From Pseudomonadota bacterium (GTDB taxonomy: Bacteria; Pseudomonadota; Alphaproteobacteria; Caulobacterales; Caulobacteraceae), in assembly GCA_023433585.1 (NCBI GenBank), contig JAEZCL010000266.1:1-29447 (forward strand): DNA of 29,447 nt, written 5' to 3'. Position numbers and translations under genes: made by a program. Each line of letters begins with the position of its first letter. The first letter of the stretch is position 1. The notes under the pieces were generated by a model. That model had not been told where the DNA came from. It ran no database searches and worked only from the letters and a program-made list of their open reading frames with translations. Shown piece after piece: positions 15,672 through 25,359 of this stretch.

Positions 15672-18662
15672 TCAGGCGAAGGCTTCGGTGAGGAAGGCTT
15701 CCAGCTCCTTGAGGTGGCGGCTCATCAGGCCCGCAGCGGTGGAGGCCGAGGCGGACCGGCCCACATAACGGGCGCGTTTGGCCTGGATGTCCAGCTTGTC
15801 CAGGGTCAGCTCCAGCCACGGATCGACGAAGGTCCAGCCGCCCATGTTCTTGGGCTCCTCCTGGCACCATACCAGCTCGGCGTTCGGGAACCGGACCAGC
15901 TCGGTCATCAGCGACTTCAAGGGCCAGGGATAGAACTGCTCCAGACGCAGGATGTAGACGTCGTCGCGCCCGGCCTTCTCGCGCGCATCCAGGAGGTCGT
16001 AATAGACCTTGCCCGAACACAGGATGACGCGGTTGATGTCCTTGTCGGCCCTGATCTTCACGCCCGCCGCTTCGGGCCGGGTCTGGGCGTCGTCGTGCAG
16101 CACCCGGTGGAAGGTCGAGCCTTCGGCCAGTTCGGCGAGGGAAGACACCGCCTTCTTGTGACGCAGCAGCGACTTGGGCGTCATCAGGATCAGCGGCTTC
16201 CTGAACGGCCGGTGCATCTGGCGGCGCAGGATGTGGAAATAGTTGGCCGGGGTCGAGCAGTTGGCCACCTGGATGTTGTCCTCGGCGCAGGCCTGAAGGA
16301 ACCGCTCCAGCCGGGCCGAGGAGTGCTCGGGTCCCTGGCCCTCGTAGCCGTGCGGAAGCAGCATCACCAGGCCGCACATGCGCAGCCATTTGCGCTCGCC
16401 GGAGGTGATGAACTGGTCGATGACCACCTGGGCGCCGTTCACGAAGTCGCCGAACTGGGCTTCCCACATCACCAGGGTGTTGGGGTCCGACAGGGCGTAG
16501 CCGTTCTCGTAGCCCAGCACCGCCTCTTCCGACAGGGCCGAGTCGATCACCTCGAACTGGGCCTGGCCTTCGCTGAGGTTGTTCAGCGGGACGTAGCGGT
16601 TCTCAGTGGTCTGGTCCACGACGCCCGAGTGACGCTGGCTGAAGGTGCCGCGCACCGAATCCTGACCGGACAGGCGCACTGGGAAGCCTTCCTCCAGCAG
16701 TGAGGCGAAGGCCAGGCTCTCGGCCGTGGCCCAGTCGATGTTCTGGCCCGAGGCGATCATCTCGCGCCGGCCGTCGATGACGCGCTTGAGCGTCCTGTGG
16801 ATGTCCACGTCGTTGGGAATGGTGGTCAGCCTGTGGCCCAGATCGCGCAGCCGTTCGGCCGGAACGCCGGTGTCGCCGCGGCGCTCGTCGCCGTCGGGCA
16901 GGCCCAGGCCCTTCCAGTGGCCGTCCAGCCAGTCCGCCTTGGACGCCTCATAGGTCTTCCCGGCCTCGAACTGCTCGTCCAGGAACGCTTCGAAGGCGGC
17001 GATTTCGGCGTCCACGTCCGCCTGGCTGACCACGCCCTGGTCGATCAGCCGCTGGGCGTAGATTTCGCGCGTGGACGGCTGGCTCCTGATCTTCGAATAC
17101 ATCAGGGGCTGGGTGAACGTCGGGTCGTCGCCCTCGTTGTGGCCGAAGCGGCGGTAGCAGAACATGTCCACCACCACGTCCTTGCTGAACTTCTGGCGGA
17201 ACTCGGTGGCCACCTTGGCGGCGAACACCACGGCCTCCGGATCGTCGCCGTTGACGTGGAAGATCGGCGCCTGGACCATCAGGGCCACGTCGGACGGATA
17301 GGGGCTGGAGCGGCTGTTCCTCGGGCTGGTGGTGAAGCCGATCTGGTTGTTGATGACGAAGTGCACCGTGCCGCCGGTGCGGTATCCCTTCAGCCCCATC
17401 AGGGCGAAGCATTCGGCCACCACGCCCTGGCCGGCGAAGGCGGCGTCGCCGTGGATCAGCAGCGGGATCACCTTGGAGCGGTCCAGCGCCCATTCGGCCT
17501 CGGCCTTGCCGGCGTTGGCCTCGCGGATGTCGTGGGCTTGTTTGGCACGCGCCTTGCCCAGCACCACCGGGTTGACGATCTCCAGGTGCGACGGGTTGGC
17601 GGTCAGAGACAGGTGAACGCTGTTGCCGTCGAACTCGCGGTCCGATGAGGCGCCCATGTGATATTTGACGTCGCCCGAGCCCTCGATGTCGGACGGCACC
17701 GAGGAGCCGCCCTGGAACTCGTGGAAGATGACCTTGTAGGGCTTGCCCATCACCGCGGCGAGCACGTTCAGGCGGCCTCGGTGCGCCATGCCCAGAACGA
17801 TCTCGTCGACGCCCAGGGCGCCGCCGCGCTTGATGACCTGCTCCAGCGCCGGGACCATGGCCTCGCCGCCGTCCAGACCGAAGCGCTTGGTGCCGGGGAA
17901 GCGCTTGTGCAGAAAGCGCTCGAAGCCCTCGGCCTCGATCAGCTTGGACAGGATCGCGCGCTTGCCCTCGTTGGTGAAGGTGATCTCCCGATCATTGCCT
18001 TCCTTGTCGCGGCCCTCGATGCGCTCCTGCAGCCAGGCCTTCTCCTCGGGCTCGGCGATGTGCATGTACTGGATGCCGAGGCTGCCGCAGTAGGTGCGGC
18101 GCAGGATGGCGATGATCTCGTGCAGGGTCGCCGTCTCCAGCCCCAGCACGTTGTCGATGAAGATCGGCCGGTCCATGTCGGCCTCGCTGAAGCCCCCGAA
18201 CTCGGGCGTCAGCTCGGGGTTCTGGACCGGCGGCTCGATGCCCAGCGGGTCCAGGTTCGCCTGCAGGTGGCCGCGGATGCGGTAGGCCCGGATCAGCATC
18301 AGGGCGCGCACGGAATCCAGCGCCGCGGCGCGCACCATGTCGCCGGACGCCGCCTCGGCCACCGGCGGCTTCGGCGCCGCCTTGACGTCGGCCCTGGGCG
18401 CGGGCCAGCGCCCGTCCATGACCGCCAGGTCTTCGCTGGGCTCGGTGACGGTGTTGCGTCCCCATGCCCCCGCGCCGGCGGCGGCCTTCACCTGATCGGC
18501 CTGGTCGCGCAACTGGTCGAAGAAGGCGCGCCATTCACCCGACACCGATGCGGGATTCTCGGCCCAGCGGGCGTGCAATTCTTCGATGAAGCCGGCATTG
18601 GCGCCGTAGAGGAAGGAGGTCTCGGCAAAGACCTGATTCAGCCGACCCGCGTCGTCCGCCAT
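15672..18662 (-). CDS. odhA: 2-oxoglutarate dehydrogenase E1 (ThDP-dependent)
   Basis: It decarboxylates 2-oxoglutarate with thiamine diphosphate and passes the succinyl group to OdhB. The protein is 996 residues from the ATG at 18662. The N-terminal E1o segment is FLYGANAGFIEELHARW. It is followed by LGIEPP and by QYMHIAEPEEKAWLQERIE, the conserved lead into the core. AHRGRLNVL is the conserved ThDP-region motif. The ThDP/Mg site is HGDAAFAGQG (His404, Asp406), followed by VHFVINNQIGFTT. The C-terminal transketolase-like half includes ILRLEQFYPWP and WCQEEPKNMGGW. A GTG start upstream would add 25 residues reading through the promoter region; it is rejected because E1o proteins begin close to FLYGAN. 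It is separated from sucD by a terminator, so it probably has its own promoter. Confidence 0.96.
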   Translation of the reverse strand: MADDAGRLNQVFAETSFLYGANAGFIEELHARWAENPASVSGEWRAFFDQLRDQADQVKAAAGAGAWGRNTVTEPSEDLAVMDGRWPAPRADVKAAPKPPVAEAASGDMVRAAALDSVRALMLIRAYRIRGHLQANLDPLGIEPPVQNPELTPEFGGFSEADMDRPIFIDNVLGLETATLHEIIAILRRTYCGSLGIQYMHIAEPEEKAWLQERIEGRDKEGNDREITFTNEGKRAILSKLIEAEGFERFLHKRFPGTKRFGLDGGEAMVPALEQVIKRGGALGVDEIVLGMAHRGRLNVLAAVMGKPYKVIFHEFQGGSSVPSDIEGSGDVKYHMGASSDREFDGNSVHLSLTANPSHLEIVNPVVLGKARAKQAHDIREANAGKAEAEWALDRSKVIPLLIHGDAAFAGQGVVAECFALMGLKGYRTGGTVHFVINNQIGFTTSPRNSRSSPYPSDVALMVQAPIFHVNGDDPEAVVFAAKVATEFRQKFSKDVVVDMFCYRRFGHNEGDDPTFTQPLMYSKIRSQPSTREIYAQRLIDQGVVSQADVDAEIAAFEAFLDEQFEAGKTYEASKADWLDGHWKGLGLPDGDERRGDTGVPAERLRDLGHRLTTIPNDVDIHRTLKRVIDGRREMIASGQNIDWATAESLAFASLLEEGFPVRLSGQDSVRGTFSQRHSGVVDQTTENRYVPLNNLSEGQAQFEVIDSALSEEAVLGYENGYALSDPNTLVMWEAQFGDFVNGAQVVIDQFITSGERKWLRMCGLVMLLPHGYEGQGPEHSSARLERFLQACAEDNIQVANCSTPANYFHILRRQMHRPFRKPLILMTPKSLLRHKKAVSSLAELAEGSTFHRVLHDDAQTRPEAAGVKIRADKDINRVILCSGKVYYDLLDAREKAGRDDVYILRLEQFYPWPLKSLMTELVRFPNAELVWCQEEPKNMGGWTFVDPWLELTLDKLDIQAKRARYVGRSASASTAAGLMSRHLKELEAFLTEAFA

Positions 18663-18742
18663 GATGTCCGTCAAAGTTCCTTCGGACGCTCCCTTTAGCC
18701 AGGCGGCACGTCTGCCGCCAAAGGGAAGGAGCGTCACCGGTT

Positions 18743-18770
18743 CATATAGGCCAGCTTTCCTTACGGGTCA
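18743..18770 (-). promoter_or_regulatory. Possible promoter of odhA
   Basis: On the minus strand TATATG (18743-18748) could be a -10 box with a weak -35, TGACCC, 16 bases upstream (18765-18770). It lies between the sucD terminator and the odhA ATG, where a promoter is expected. The match to consensus is poor. Confidence 0.25.
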
Positions 18771-18814
18771 TGACCACAAGGCGCCCATCCAGGGAATAAT
18801 TTGCGGCTGGACGC

Positions 18815-18843
18815 AAAAAACGCCTCCGACCGGGTCGGAGGCG
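18815..18843 (-). terminator. Rho-independent terminator of sucCD
   Basis: On the minus strand CGCCTCCGAC pairs perfectly with GTCGGAGGCG (10 bp, three-base loop), followed by TTTTTT. It lies 27 bases after the sucD stop and separates sucCD from odhAB. Confidence 0.9.
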
Positions 18844-18870
18844 CTCAAATGCGGCGAAAACACGCCCAAA

Positions 18871-19773
<903 letters not shown>

Positions 19774-19827
19774 GGGAGGAGCAGTCTCTGAAATGGGGGT
19801 CTGTCGGCGGACGAGGACGCGAGGGGC

Positions 19828-21018
19828 TTAGCCCACCGCCTTGACGATCTTCTGGGCGGCGTCGTCCAGGTCGTCGGCGGCGGTGATGGCCAGGCCGGAT
19901 TCGTTGAGGATGGTCTTGCCCAGCTCGACGTTGGTGCCTTCCAGGCGCACCACCAGCGGCACCTTGAGGCCCACTTCCTTCACCGCCGCGACCACGCCCT
20001 CGGCGATGACGTCGCAGCGCATGATGCCGCCGAAGATGTTGACCAGGATGCCCTTCACGTTCGGGTCGGCGGTGATGATCTTGAAGGCCGCCGTGACCTT
20101 TTCCTTCGAGGCGCCGCCGCCGACGTCGAGGAAGTTGGCGGGCTCTTTGCCATAGAGCTTGATGATGTCCATGGTCGCCATGGCCAAACCTGCCCCATTG
20201 ACCATGCAGCCGATGTCGCCATCCAGGGCCACATAGGCCAGGTCATGCCTGGACGCCTCGATCTCCTTGGCGTCCTCCTCGGTCTCGTCGCGCAGGGCGA
20301 CGATGTCGGGATGGCGGAACAGGGCGTTGCCGTCGAAGCTGACCTTGGCGTCCAGCACCCGCAGGCGGCCGTTCTGCATGACGATCAGCGGATTGATCTC
20401 CAGCATCGCCATGTCCTTGTCCGTGAACGCGCGATACAGCGTCGGGAACAGGGTCTCGCCGTCCTGGGCCGCCGGGCCTTCCAGCTTCAGGGCCGCGTTG
20501 ATCCTGGCCACATCGGCCTCGGTGACGCCCGCCTCGGGGTCGATGACGATGGTCTGGATCTTCTCGGGCGTGTCGTGGGCGACGGCCTCGATGTCCATGC
20601 CGCCCTCGGTGGAGACGACGAAGGCGACGCGGCCGTGCTCGCGGTCCACCAGCAGGGAGCAGTAGAGCTCGCGGGCGATGTCGGCGCCGTCTTCGATATA
20701 GAGGCGGTTAACCTGCTTGCCGGCCTCACCCGTCTGGGCGGTCACCAGGGTGTTCCCCAGCATCTCGCGGGCGTTGGCGACCACCTCTTCGATGGATTTG
20801 GCCAGGCGGACGCCGCCCTTGGCGTCGGGGCCCAGTTCCTTGAACTTGCCCTTGCCGCGCCCGCCGGCGTGGATCTGGGACTTCACGACATAGAGCGGGC
20901 CAGGCAGTTGCTTGGCGGCGGCCTCGGCTTCATCGGCCGAGGTGATGGCCACGCCCGCCGCCACGGGCGCGCCGAAGCCCTTCAGAACCTGCTTGGCCTG
21001 GTATTCGTGAATATTCAT
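19828..21018 (-). CDS. sucC: Succinate-CoA ligase beta subunit (ADP-forming type)
   Basis: This is the nucleotide-binding subunit of the TCA-cycle ligase. The 396-residue protein has an N-terminal ATP-grasp domain beginning MNIHEYQAKQVLKGFG, with VVKSQIHAGGRGKGKF near residue 45 as the nucleotide-binding loop. The acidic metal-binding segment is LEINPLIVMQNGRLRVLDAK. A C-terminal CoA-ligase domain carries VNIFGGIMRCDVIAEGVV and LVVRLEGTNVE. Length and motifs match bacterial SucC throughout. As with sucD, no Shine-Dalgarno sequence is visible; the bases before ATG are pyrimidine-rich (CCTCTCC). It is the first gene of the sucCD unit, and a good sigma70-like promoter lies about 40 bases upstream. 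Confidence 0.96.
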   Translation of the reverse strand: MNIHEYQAKQVLKGFGAPVAAGVAITSADEAEAAAKQLPGPLYVVKSQIHAGGRGKGKFKELGPDAKGGVRLAKSIEEVVANAREMLGNTLVTAQTGEAGKQVNRLYIEDGADIARELYCSLLVDREHGRVAFVVSTEGGMDIEAVAHDTPEKIQTIVIDPEAGVTEADVARINAALKLEGPAAQDGETLFPTLYRAFTDKDMAMLEINPLIVMQNGRLRVLDAKVSFDGNALFRHPDIVALRDETEEDAKEIEASRHDLAYVALDGDIGCMVNGAGLAMATMDIIKLYGKEPANFLDVGGGASKEKVTAAFKIITADPNVKGILVNIFGGIMRCDVIAEGVVAAVKEVGLKVPLVVRLEGTNVELGKTILNESGLAITAADDLDDAAQKIVKAVG

Positions 21019-21055
21019 GGAGAGGATCGCCGACGCTGGGGAGGAAGATGACGCG

Positions 21056-21085
21056 CTTATAAAGGCCGCGCCTTCGCAGGTGCAA
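21056..21085 (-). promoter_or_regulatory. Candidate sigma70-type promoter of sucCD
   Basis: On the minus strand TTGCAC (21080-21085) and TATAAG (21056-21061) are separated by 18 bases. They match four of six and five of six consensus positions. The predicted transcript start lies about 30 bases before the sucC ATG. Confidence 0.55.
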
Positions 21086-21094
21086 CCGGTGGAG

Positions 21095-21143
21095 GGTGAT
21101 TGGTGGTTGGTGATTGGTGATTCGTGAGTGGTGATTCGTGATT
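21095..21143. repeat. Tandem heptamer array with inverted copy nearby
   Basis: Seven 7-base units of consensus GGTGATT run without interruption over 49 bases: four exact or near-exact units, then CGTGAGT, GGTGATT and CGTGATT. An inverted partial copy lies at 21172-21191 (CACTCAATCACCAATCACGA). Together they can fold back around a 28-base loop. The array sits between the MFS transporter stop and the sucC -35 box. Confidence 0.8.
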
Positions 21144-21198
21144 CCCGCCCGCGTCCGAAGGCGCGTCATCGCCACTCAATCACCAATCACGACCCACG

Positions 21199-22710
21199 CT
21201 AATCCACCCAGTCGCGCTTCAGCGTGCGCGAGGCGCCGATCAGCAGGACCGAAGCCAGCACATAGAAGCCCATGCCGGTGTAGATGGCCCAGCGCAGGCT
21301 CTCCTCGCCGAAGGCCGGGCGCAGCAGATCGCTCATCCAGCCGAAATAATAGAAGCCCACGGCGATGCCGAGCAGGTTGTTGATGAGCAGGAACAGGGCC
21401 GAGGCGGTGGAGCGCATGGCGGCCGGGACCAGATGCTGGATCGAGGCGGTGATCGGCCCCAGCCAGGCCAGGTTCAGACCCGTGGGAATGAGGAAGATCA
21501 GGAAGGCCAGGGTCAGCTGCTGGGCCTGGGTTCCGCCGCCGGGCAGCACCAGCCCGATGATCCAGGGCGAGTTCATGGCCGCGATGAACAGCGGCGCCGA
21601 GATCAGGAAGGCGACGGCGGGCGTCAGAGGATAGGCGCCCTTGCCCCGCTTCGCCAGCTTGTCGGCGATGGCGCCGCCCATCCAGATGCCGAGCGTGCCG
21701 CCGATCAGGGCGATGCCGGCGTAATACCAGCTGGTCTGCAGCAGGGTCAGTTCGAAGCTGCGCATGAAGAACAGCGGCAGCCAGCCGGCCACGCCGTAGC
21801 CGCACACCGACGACGAGGCCGCGCCCAGCGCCAGCAGCCAGAAGCTCTTCTTGGGGATCACGCGCGAGGCGGTGATTCGGGCGATCCAGACGGAGATTCC
21901 GATAACGACGGCCAGGCCGCCCGCGAAGGCCAGCACCAGGGGATTGCCGACGCCGAGGCCCGCGAACTGCGCCAGCCCCGCCAGGGCGAGAGCGCCGGCG
22001 CCCAGGCCCAGCATGATCTGGGCGCCGATGCGGCCCACGCGGTCCGAGGCGGGCGGCGCGGGCTGGATCGGCGCGCCGTCCACCGGCGCCGGACGGGCGA
22101 TGTCAGTGGCGCCGCGCCTGGGATCGCGCACGGTCAGGCGCAGCAGGGGCGCGACCAGAAGTCCGATCAGGCCGACGACGATGAAGGCGGTGCGCCAGCC
22201 GTACTGGGCCGCCAGGACCCCGCCCACCAGGGTGCCCGCCGCGGTGCCCAGCGGAATGCCGAAGGCGAAGGCCGCCAGGGCGCGCGCCCTCTGGTGCGGC
22301 GGGAAATAGTCGGCGATCAGCGAATAGGCCGGGGCCACCCCGCCCGCCTCGCCCACGCCCACGCCCATGCGGTAGAGGAACAACTGGCCGAACGATCCGG
22401 CCACGCCGCAAAGCGCGGTGAAGCCGGACCACACCGCCAGCGCCCCGGTCATGATCCACACCCGGCTGAACCGGTCGGCCAGCCAGGCCAGGGGAATGGC
22501 CAGGGTCGAATAGACAGAGGCGAAGGCGATGCCGCCCAGAAGGCCGAACTGGCTGTCCGACAGGCCGAACTCGGCCTTGAGCGGCGCGGCCAGGATGCCG
22601 ATGATCTGCCGATCCAGAAAGTTCAGCATGTAGATCAGGATCAGGATCGCCAGGACATAATAGCGATAGCCCGGCTTTTCGACGCGCGGCGCTGCGGCTT
22701 CGGCGGTCAT
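21199..22710 (-). CDS. Spinster-type MFS transporter
   Basis: This is a 503-residue inner-membrane transporter of the major facilitator superfamily with about 12 hydrophobic helices. The first helix, YVLAILILIYMLNFLDRQII, carries the NFLDRQ signature of the spinster-like group. The loop after helix 2 carries AWLADRFSRVWIM, an MFS motif A equivalent. GVGVGEAGGVAPAYSLIADYF is also typical. A long central loop (about residues 195-225, Pro/Ala-rich) separates the two six-helix halves. The substrate is not known. A good ribosome binding site (GAGGGGAA) precedes the ATG. It lies directly downstream of the TonB receptor gene on the same strand but is separated by a strong terminator, so the two may be only partly co-transcribed. 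The pairing suggests uptake or efflux of one hydrophobic compound. Confidence 0.88.
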   Translation of the reverse strand: MTAEAAAPRVEKPGYRYYVLAILILIYMLNFLDRQIIGILAAPLKAEFGLSDSQFGLLGGIAFASVYSTLAIPLAWLADRFSRVWIMTGALAVWSGFTALCGVAGSFGQLFLYRMGVGVGEAGGVAPAYSLIADYFPPHQRARALAAFAFGIPLGTAAGTLVGGVLAAQYGWRTAFIVVGLIGLLVAPLLRLTVRDPRRGATDIARPAPVDGAPIQPAPPASDRVGRIGAQIMLGLGAGALALAGLAQFAGLGVGNPLVLAFAGGLAVVIGISVWIARITASRVIPKKSFWLLALGAASSSVCGYGVAGWLPLFFMRSFELTLLQTSWYYAGIALIGGTLGIWMGGAIADKLAKRGKGAYPLTPAVAFLISAPLFIAAMNSPWIIGLVLPGGGTQAQQLTLAFLIFLIPTGLNLAWLGPITASIQHLVPAAMRSTASALFLLINNLLGIAVGFYYFGWMSDLLRPAFGEESLRWAIYTGMGFYVLASVLLIGASRTLKRDWVD

Positions 22711-22770
22711 CGGCGGTTCCCCTCGACATCTTTATGGACGGGACGGTAGCGCCGCCGCCCGTGTCTGCAA

Positions 22771-22805
22771 AAGAAAAAGGCGGCGAACCGTGGCTCGCCG
22801 CCTTT
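22771..22805 (-). terminator. Rho-independent terminator after the TonB receptor
   Basis: On the minus strand AAAGGCGGCGA (from 22805) pairs perfectly with TCGCCGCCTTT (ending 22776), an 11-bp stem with an eight-base loop, then TTCTTTTGC. It starts 20 bases after the receptor stop codon. Confidence 0.88.
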
Positions 22806-22825
22806 CCGTTGTCGTTCTCAGGCGA

Positions 22826-25042
22826 TCAGAACCGGACCTGAAGCGCCGCCGTCCAGGTGCGCGGCGGGCCGTAGAAGGCGCTGATCGAGTCGTCGAAGAC
22901 GGCGCCGGCGAAGTTGTAGCCGCCGATGCGGTATTCCTCGTCCGTTAGGTTCTTGCCGTGCAGGCCCAGGGTCCAGCGATCATCCGGCGAGGTCCAGACC
23001 ACCGACAGGTCCACCAGGGCGTAACCGTCCTGGTCCAGCAGCGGGTTGGGGAACTCGAACTGGTGGAAGTCGCCGCGATAGGACACCGACGGGGTGATCG
23101 CCAGACCGCCGCCGAACGCCTGGCCGGTCCAGGTCAGGCCCAGATAGCCGCTCCAGTTCGGGGCGTTCTGAGCCACCACCAGGTCCGAGATGTCCTCATA
23201 CTGGCCGGTGACCAGATCGTAGCGGATGAACTCGTCGAAGGTGGCCTCCAGCCAGCCCACCGCGAAATTGGCGGTCAGAGCGTCGGTCAGCCACAGCGAG
23301 CCTTCCAGCTCGGCGCCGTAGATGGTCGAGGCGCCGACGTTGTCCACGAAGCTGGCGATGGTGGCCCCGGCGGGCACCTGGGTGGTGACCTGCTGGTCCT
23401 GATAATCGGCGTAGAACAGGGCCGAAGAGAACGACAGGCGCCGGTTGAAGGCATAGCCCTTCAGGCCCAGCTCGTAGCTGTCCACCGTCTCGGGATCATA
23501 GCCGTCCACCGTGTCCGGCGTGGCCGAGGCGTCGCCGCGCATGTCGAAGCCGCCGGACTTGAAGCCCTGGCTGTAGGCGACATAGCCGGTCAGGTCGTCA
23601 TTGAGGTCGTAGGACAGCGAGACGCGCGGGGTGAACTGGCTGAACGAACGGTTGTTCGTATAAAGCGTGTTCTGCAGCCACGGGACCGCCGCCGGCCCGC
23701 CCGTCAGGGGCGTGCGGCCCACGCCCAGATAGGTGGCGCGGTTCACGTGGCCGGTCTTGTCGTCCTCGGTGTAGCGGGCGCCCAGCGCCAGCCGCAGCCG
23801 GTCGGACAGGTCGATGCTGAAGTCGGCGAACACCGCATAGCTTTCGGTGTCCACATAGCCGCCGTTGCCGATGGTCAGGCCGAGATTGCCGATCACGGTG
23901 TCGAAGGCGCCCTCGGCGTGCCCGTCCAGATAATAGACGCCGGCCACGCCCTGCCAGCGCGCGCCGTTGAACAGCAGCTGGAATTCCTGGGTGAATTGCT
24001 CGTCGGAATAGTAGGCCGGGATGTCCAGGGTCGGATTCGGCGTGCCGTCGAAATCGATCACCGTGTCGGTGTAGCCCTCACGATAGGCGGTGATGGACTT
24101 GAAGGTGATCAGGTCGTTGACGTTCCACTCGGCGGTCAGGGACGCGCCGTTGGTCTCCACCGAGTTGGCGTCGCCCAGGCCCGAGCGGGTGTCGAAGACG
24201 CTGGGCAGCACGTCCGAGCCGGGCAGGGCCCCGGCCACCGTGCGGTGGCCGTGACGGGCGTTGGAGTCGTCCTCGACGTGGTCATAGGCCAGGCGGAAGA
24301 ACAGGTCCGACGTCGGCGTCCACTCCAGGCTGACACGGGCCGCCAGCACGTCCTTGTCGTAGTGTTCGGCGCCGGTGGTCAGGTTCGTGCCGAAGCCGTC
24401 GCGCTCATAGCTGGCCACGGCCGCGCCGATGCGCAGGGTGTCGCCCAGCGGGGCCGAGCCGGTCACGATCAGGTCGCGCTGGTCATAGGAGCCGACGGCG
24501 CCGCGGATGCTCAGCTCCGGCTCAGGCGCGATGCGCGAGGTCACATATTTGATGGCGCCGCCGATGGTGTTGCGGCCGTAGAGGGTGCCCTGCGGCCCGC
24601 GCAGCACCTCGATGCGCTCGATGTCGAAGATGTCCAGCACCGCGCCCTGGGGACGGGCGATATAGACGTCGTCCACATAGAGGCCCACGCCCGGCTCGAA
24701 GCCCCACAGGGGATCCTGCTGACCGACGCCGCGGATGAAGGAGATCAGGGTGGAGTTGGAGCCCCGGGCCACCTGCACGGTGGCGTTGGGGGTCTGCTGC
24801 TGCAGCACGGTGATGTCGGCCGCGCCGGTCTGCTCCAGCCGTTCGGCGCCCAGGGCGGTGACGGCCACCGGCACCTCGCGCAGGGACTCTTCACGGCGGC
24901 GGGCGGTGACGACGATCTCGTCCACCTGGGTCGCCTGCGGGGCCTGGACGGGCGCTTCCTGGGCCTGGGCCATGGAGGCGGCGCCGGCCAGGGCGCTGAT
25001 CGCGGCGCCGGCCATGAGAGCGGATTTCACAAATTTGTTCAT
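22826..25042 (-). CDS. TonB-dependent outer-membrane receptor
   Basis: This is a 738-residue beta-barrel receptor for energised uptake across the outer membrane. A signal peptide (MNKFVKSALMAGAAISALAG, likely cut after AQA) is followed by a TonB box, DEIVVTARRR (about residues 41-50). The plug domain contains GAADITVLQQQTPN, FIRGVGQQDP and RIEVLRGPQGTLYGRNTIGG, the standard plug signature. The rest is a barrel ending in the aromatic WTAALQVRF, with the terminal Phe needed for outer-membrane assembly. The ligand is not evident; this TonB-box type is common among receptors for siderophores and for plant or sterol-like compounds. ATG at 25042 is chosen over a TTG four codons upstream. A terminator follows, then the MFS gene; the TetR gene is divergent. 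Confidence 0.93.
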   Translation of the reverse strand: MNKFVKSALMAGAAISALAGAASMAQAQEAPVQAPQATQVDEIVVTARRREESLREVPVAVTALGAERLEQTGAADITVLQQQTPNATVQVARGSNSTLISFIRGVGQQDPLWGFEPGVGLYVDDVYIARPQGAVLDIFDIERIEVLRGPQGTLYGRNTIGGAIKYVTSRIAPEPELSIRGAVGSYDQRDLIVTGSAPLGDTLRIGAAVASYERDGFGTNLTTGAEHYDKDVLAARVSLEWTPTSDLFFRLAYDHVEDDSNARHGHRTVAGALPGSDVLPSVFDTRSGLGDANSVETNGASLTAEWNVNDLITFKSITAYREGYTDTVIDFDGTPNPTLDIPAYYSDEQFTQEFQLLFNGARWQGVAGVYYLDGHAEGAFDTVIGNLGLTIGNGGYVDTESYAVFADFSIDLSDRLRLALGARYTEDDKTGHVNRATYLGVGRTPLTGGPAAVPWLQNTLYTNNRSFSQFTPRVSLSYDLNDDLTGYVAYSQGFKSGGFDMRGDASATPDTVDGYDPETVDSYELGLKGYAFNRRLSFSSALFYADYQDQQVTTQVPAGATIASFVDNVGASTIYGAELEGSLWLTDALTANFAVGWLEATFDEFIRYDLVTGQYEDISDLVVAQNAPNWSGYLGLTWTGQAFGGGLAITPSVSYRGDFHQFEFPNPLLDQDGYALVDLSVVWTSPDDRWTLGLHGKNLTDEEYRIGGYNFAGAVFDDSISAFYGPPRTWTAALQVRF

Positions 25043-25105
25043 GGGTTGTCCCAACCTGTTGTTTCCGAGGTCGTTGCTATTTATTCAGCGTTTAATGATT
25101 TTTTG

Positions 25106-25133
25106 ACCGTATCGCCTTTTGGGGTTCTGTCAA
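25106..25133 (-). promoter_or_regulatory. Candidate promoter of the TonB receptor
   Basis: On the minus strand TTGACA (25128-25133, perfect -35) is followed after 16 bases by TACGGT (25106-25111, weak -10). The sequence AAATGGTC (25132-25139) overlaps the -35 box and matches the half-sites of the TetR-proximal palindrome. The 317-base intergenic region 25043-25359 otherwise holds only a small hairpin (TCAGTCGG/CCGACTGA, 25249-25271) and that palindrome. Confidence 0.45.
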
Positions 25134-25299
25134 ATGGTCTGGACGCGAGTTGACGCTTGGTCAGGAAGGTGTGGCTTTTGCGCCATGGCGCCCCGGCGGA
25201 GCCGGGCGATCGCCCAGCGGCGCGGCGCGCAACCGGAGTGAAATCGGTTCAGTCGGGCGCAGTCCGACTGAGCTCAGATTTCGCTCCACTTTGAAGCTG

Positions 25300-25347
25300 G
25301 ACCATTTTTCTGGCTTCAGGGCGATTCGACCTGAAGCAAAAATGGTC
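25300..25347. promoter_or_regulatory. Candidate TetR operator palindrome
   Basis: GACCATTTTT plus GCTTCAGG (25300-25309 and 25313-25320, with CTG inserted) is inverted as CCTGAAGC plus AAAAATGGTC (25330-25347). All 18 positions match, with nine bases between the arms. It ends 12 bases before the TetR ATG, where autoregulation is expected. Confidence 0.6.
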
Positions 25348-25359
25348 TAGCGTTCGGGA

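Noticed and set aside
14164..15768. Plus-strand open frame opposite odhB
   Set aside because: It is a low-complexity Gly/Arg/His-rich shadow of the duplicated lipoyl and catalytic domains.
18663..18737. GTG-started N-terminal extension of odhA
   Set aside because: It reads through the likely promoter and leader; E1o proteins start close to the FLYGAN segment, which fits the ATG at 18662.
21095..21143. Heptamer array considered as an iteron-type origin or attachment site
   Set aside because: No replication initiator, integrase or tRNA is near; units are contiguous and short, as in slippage-born arrays.
22958..25153. Plus-strand open frame of about 730 codons opposite the TonB receptor
   Set aside because: It has no recognisable domain or start signal, while the opposite strand has signal peptide, TonB box, plug and barrel end.
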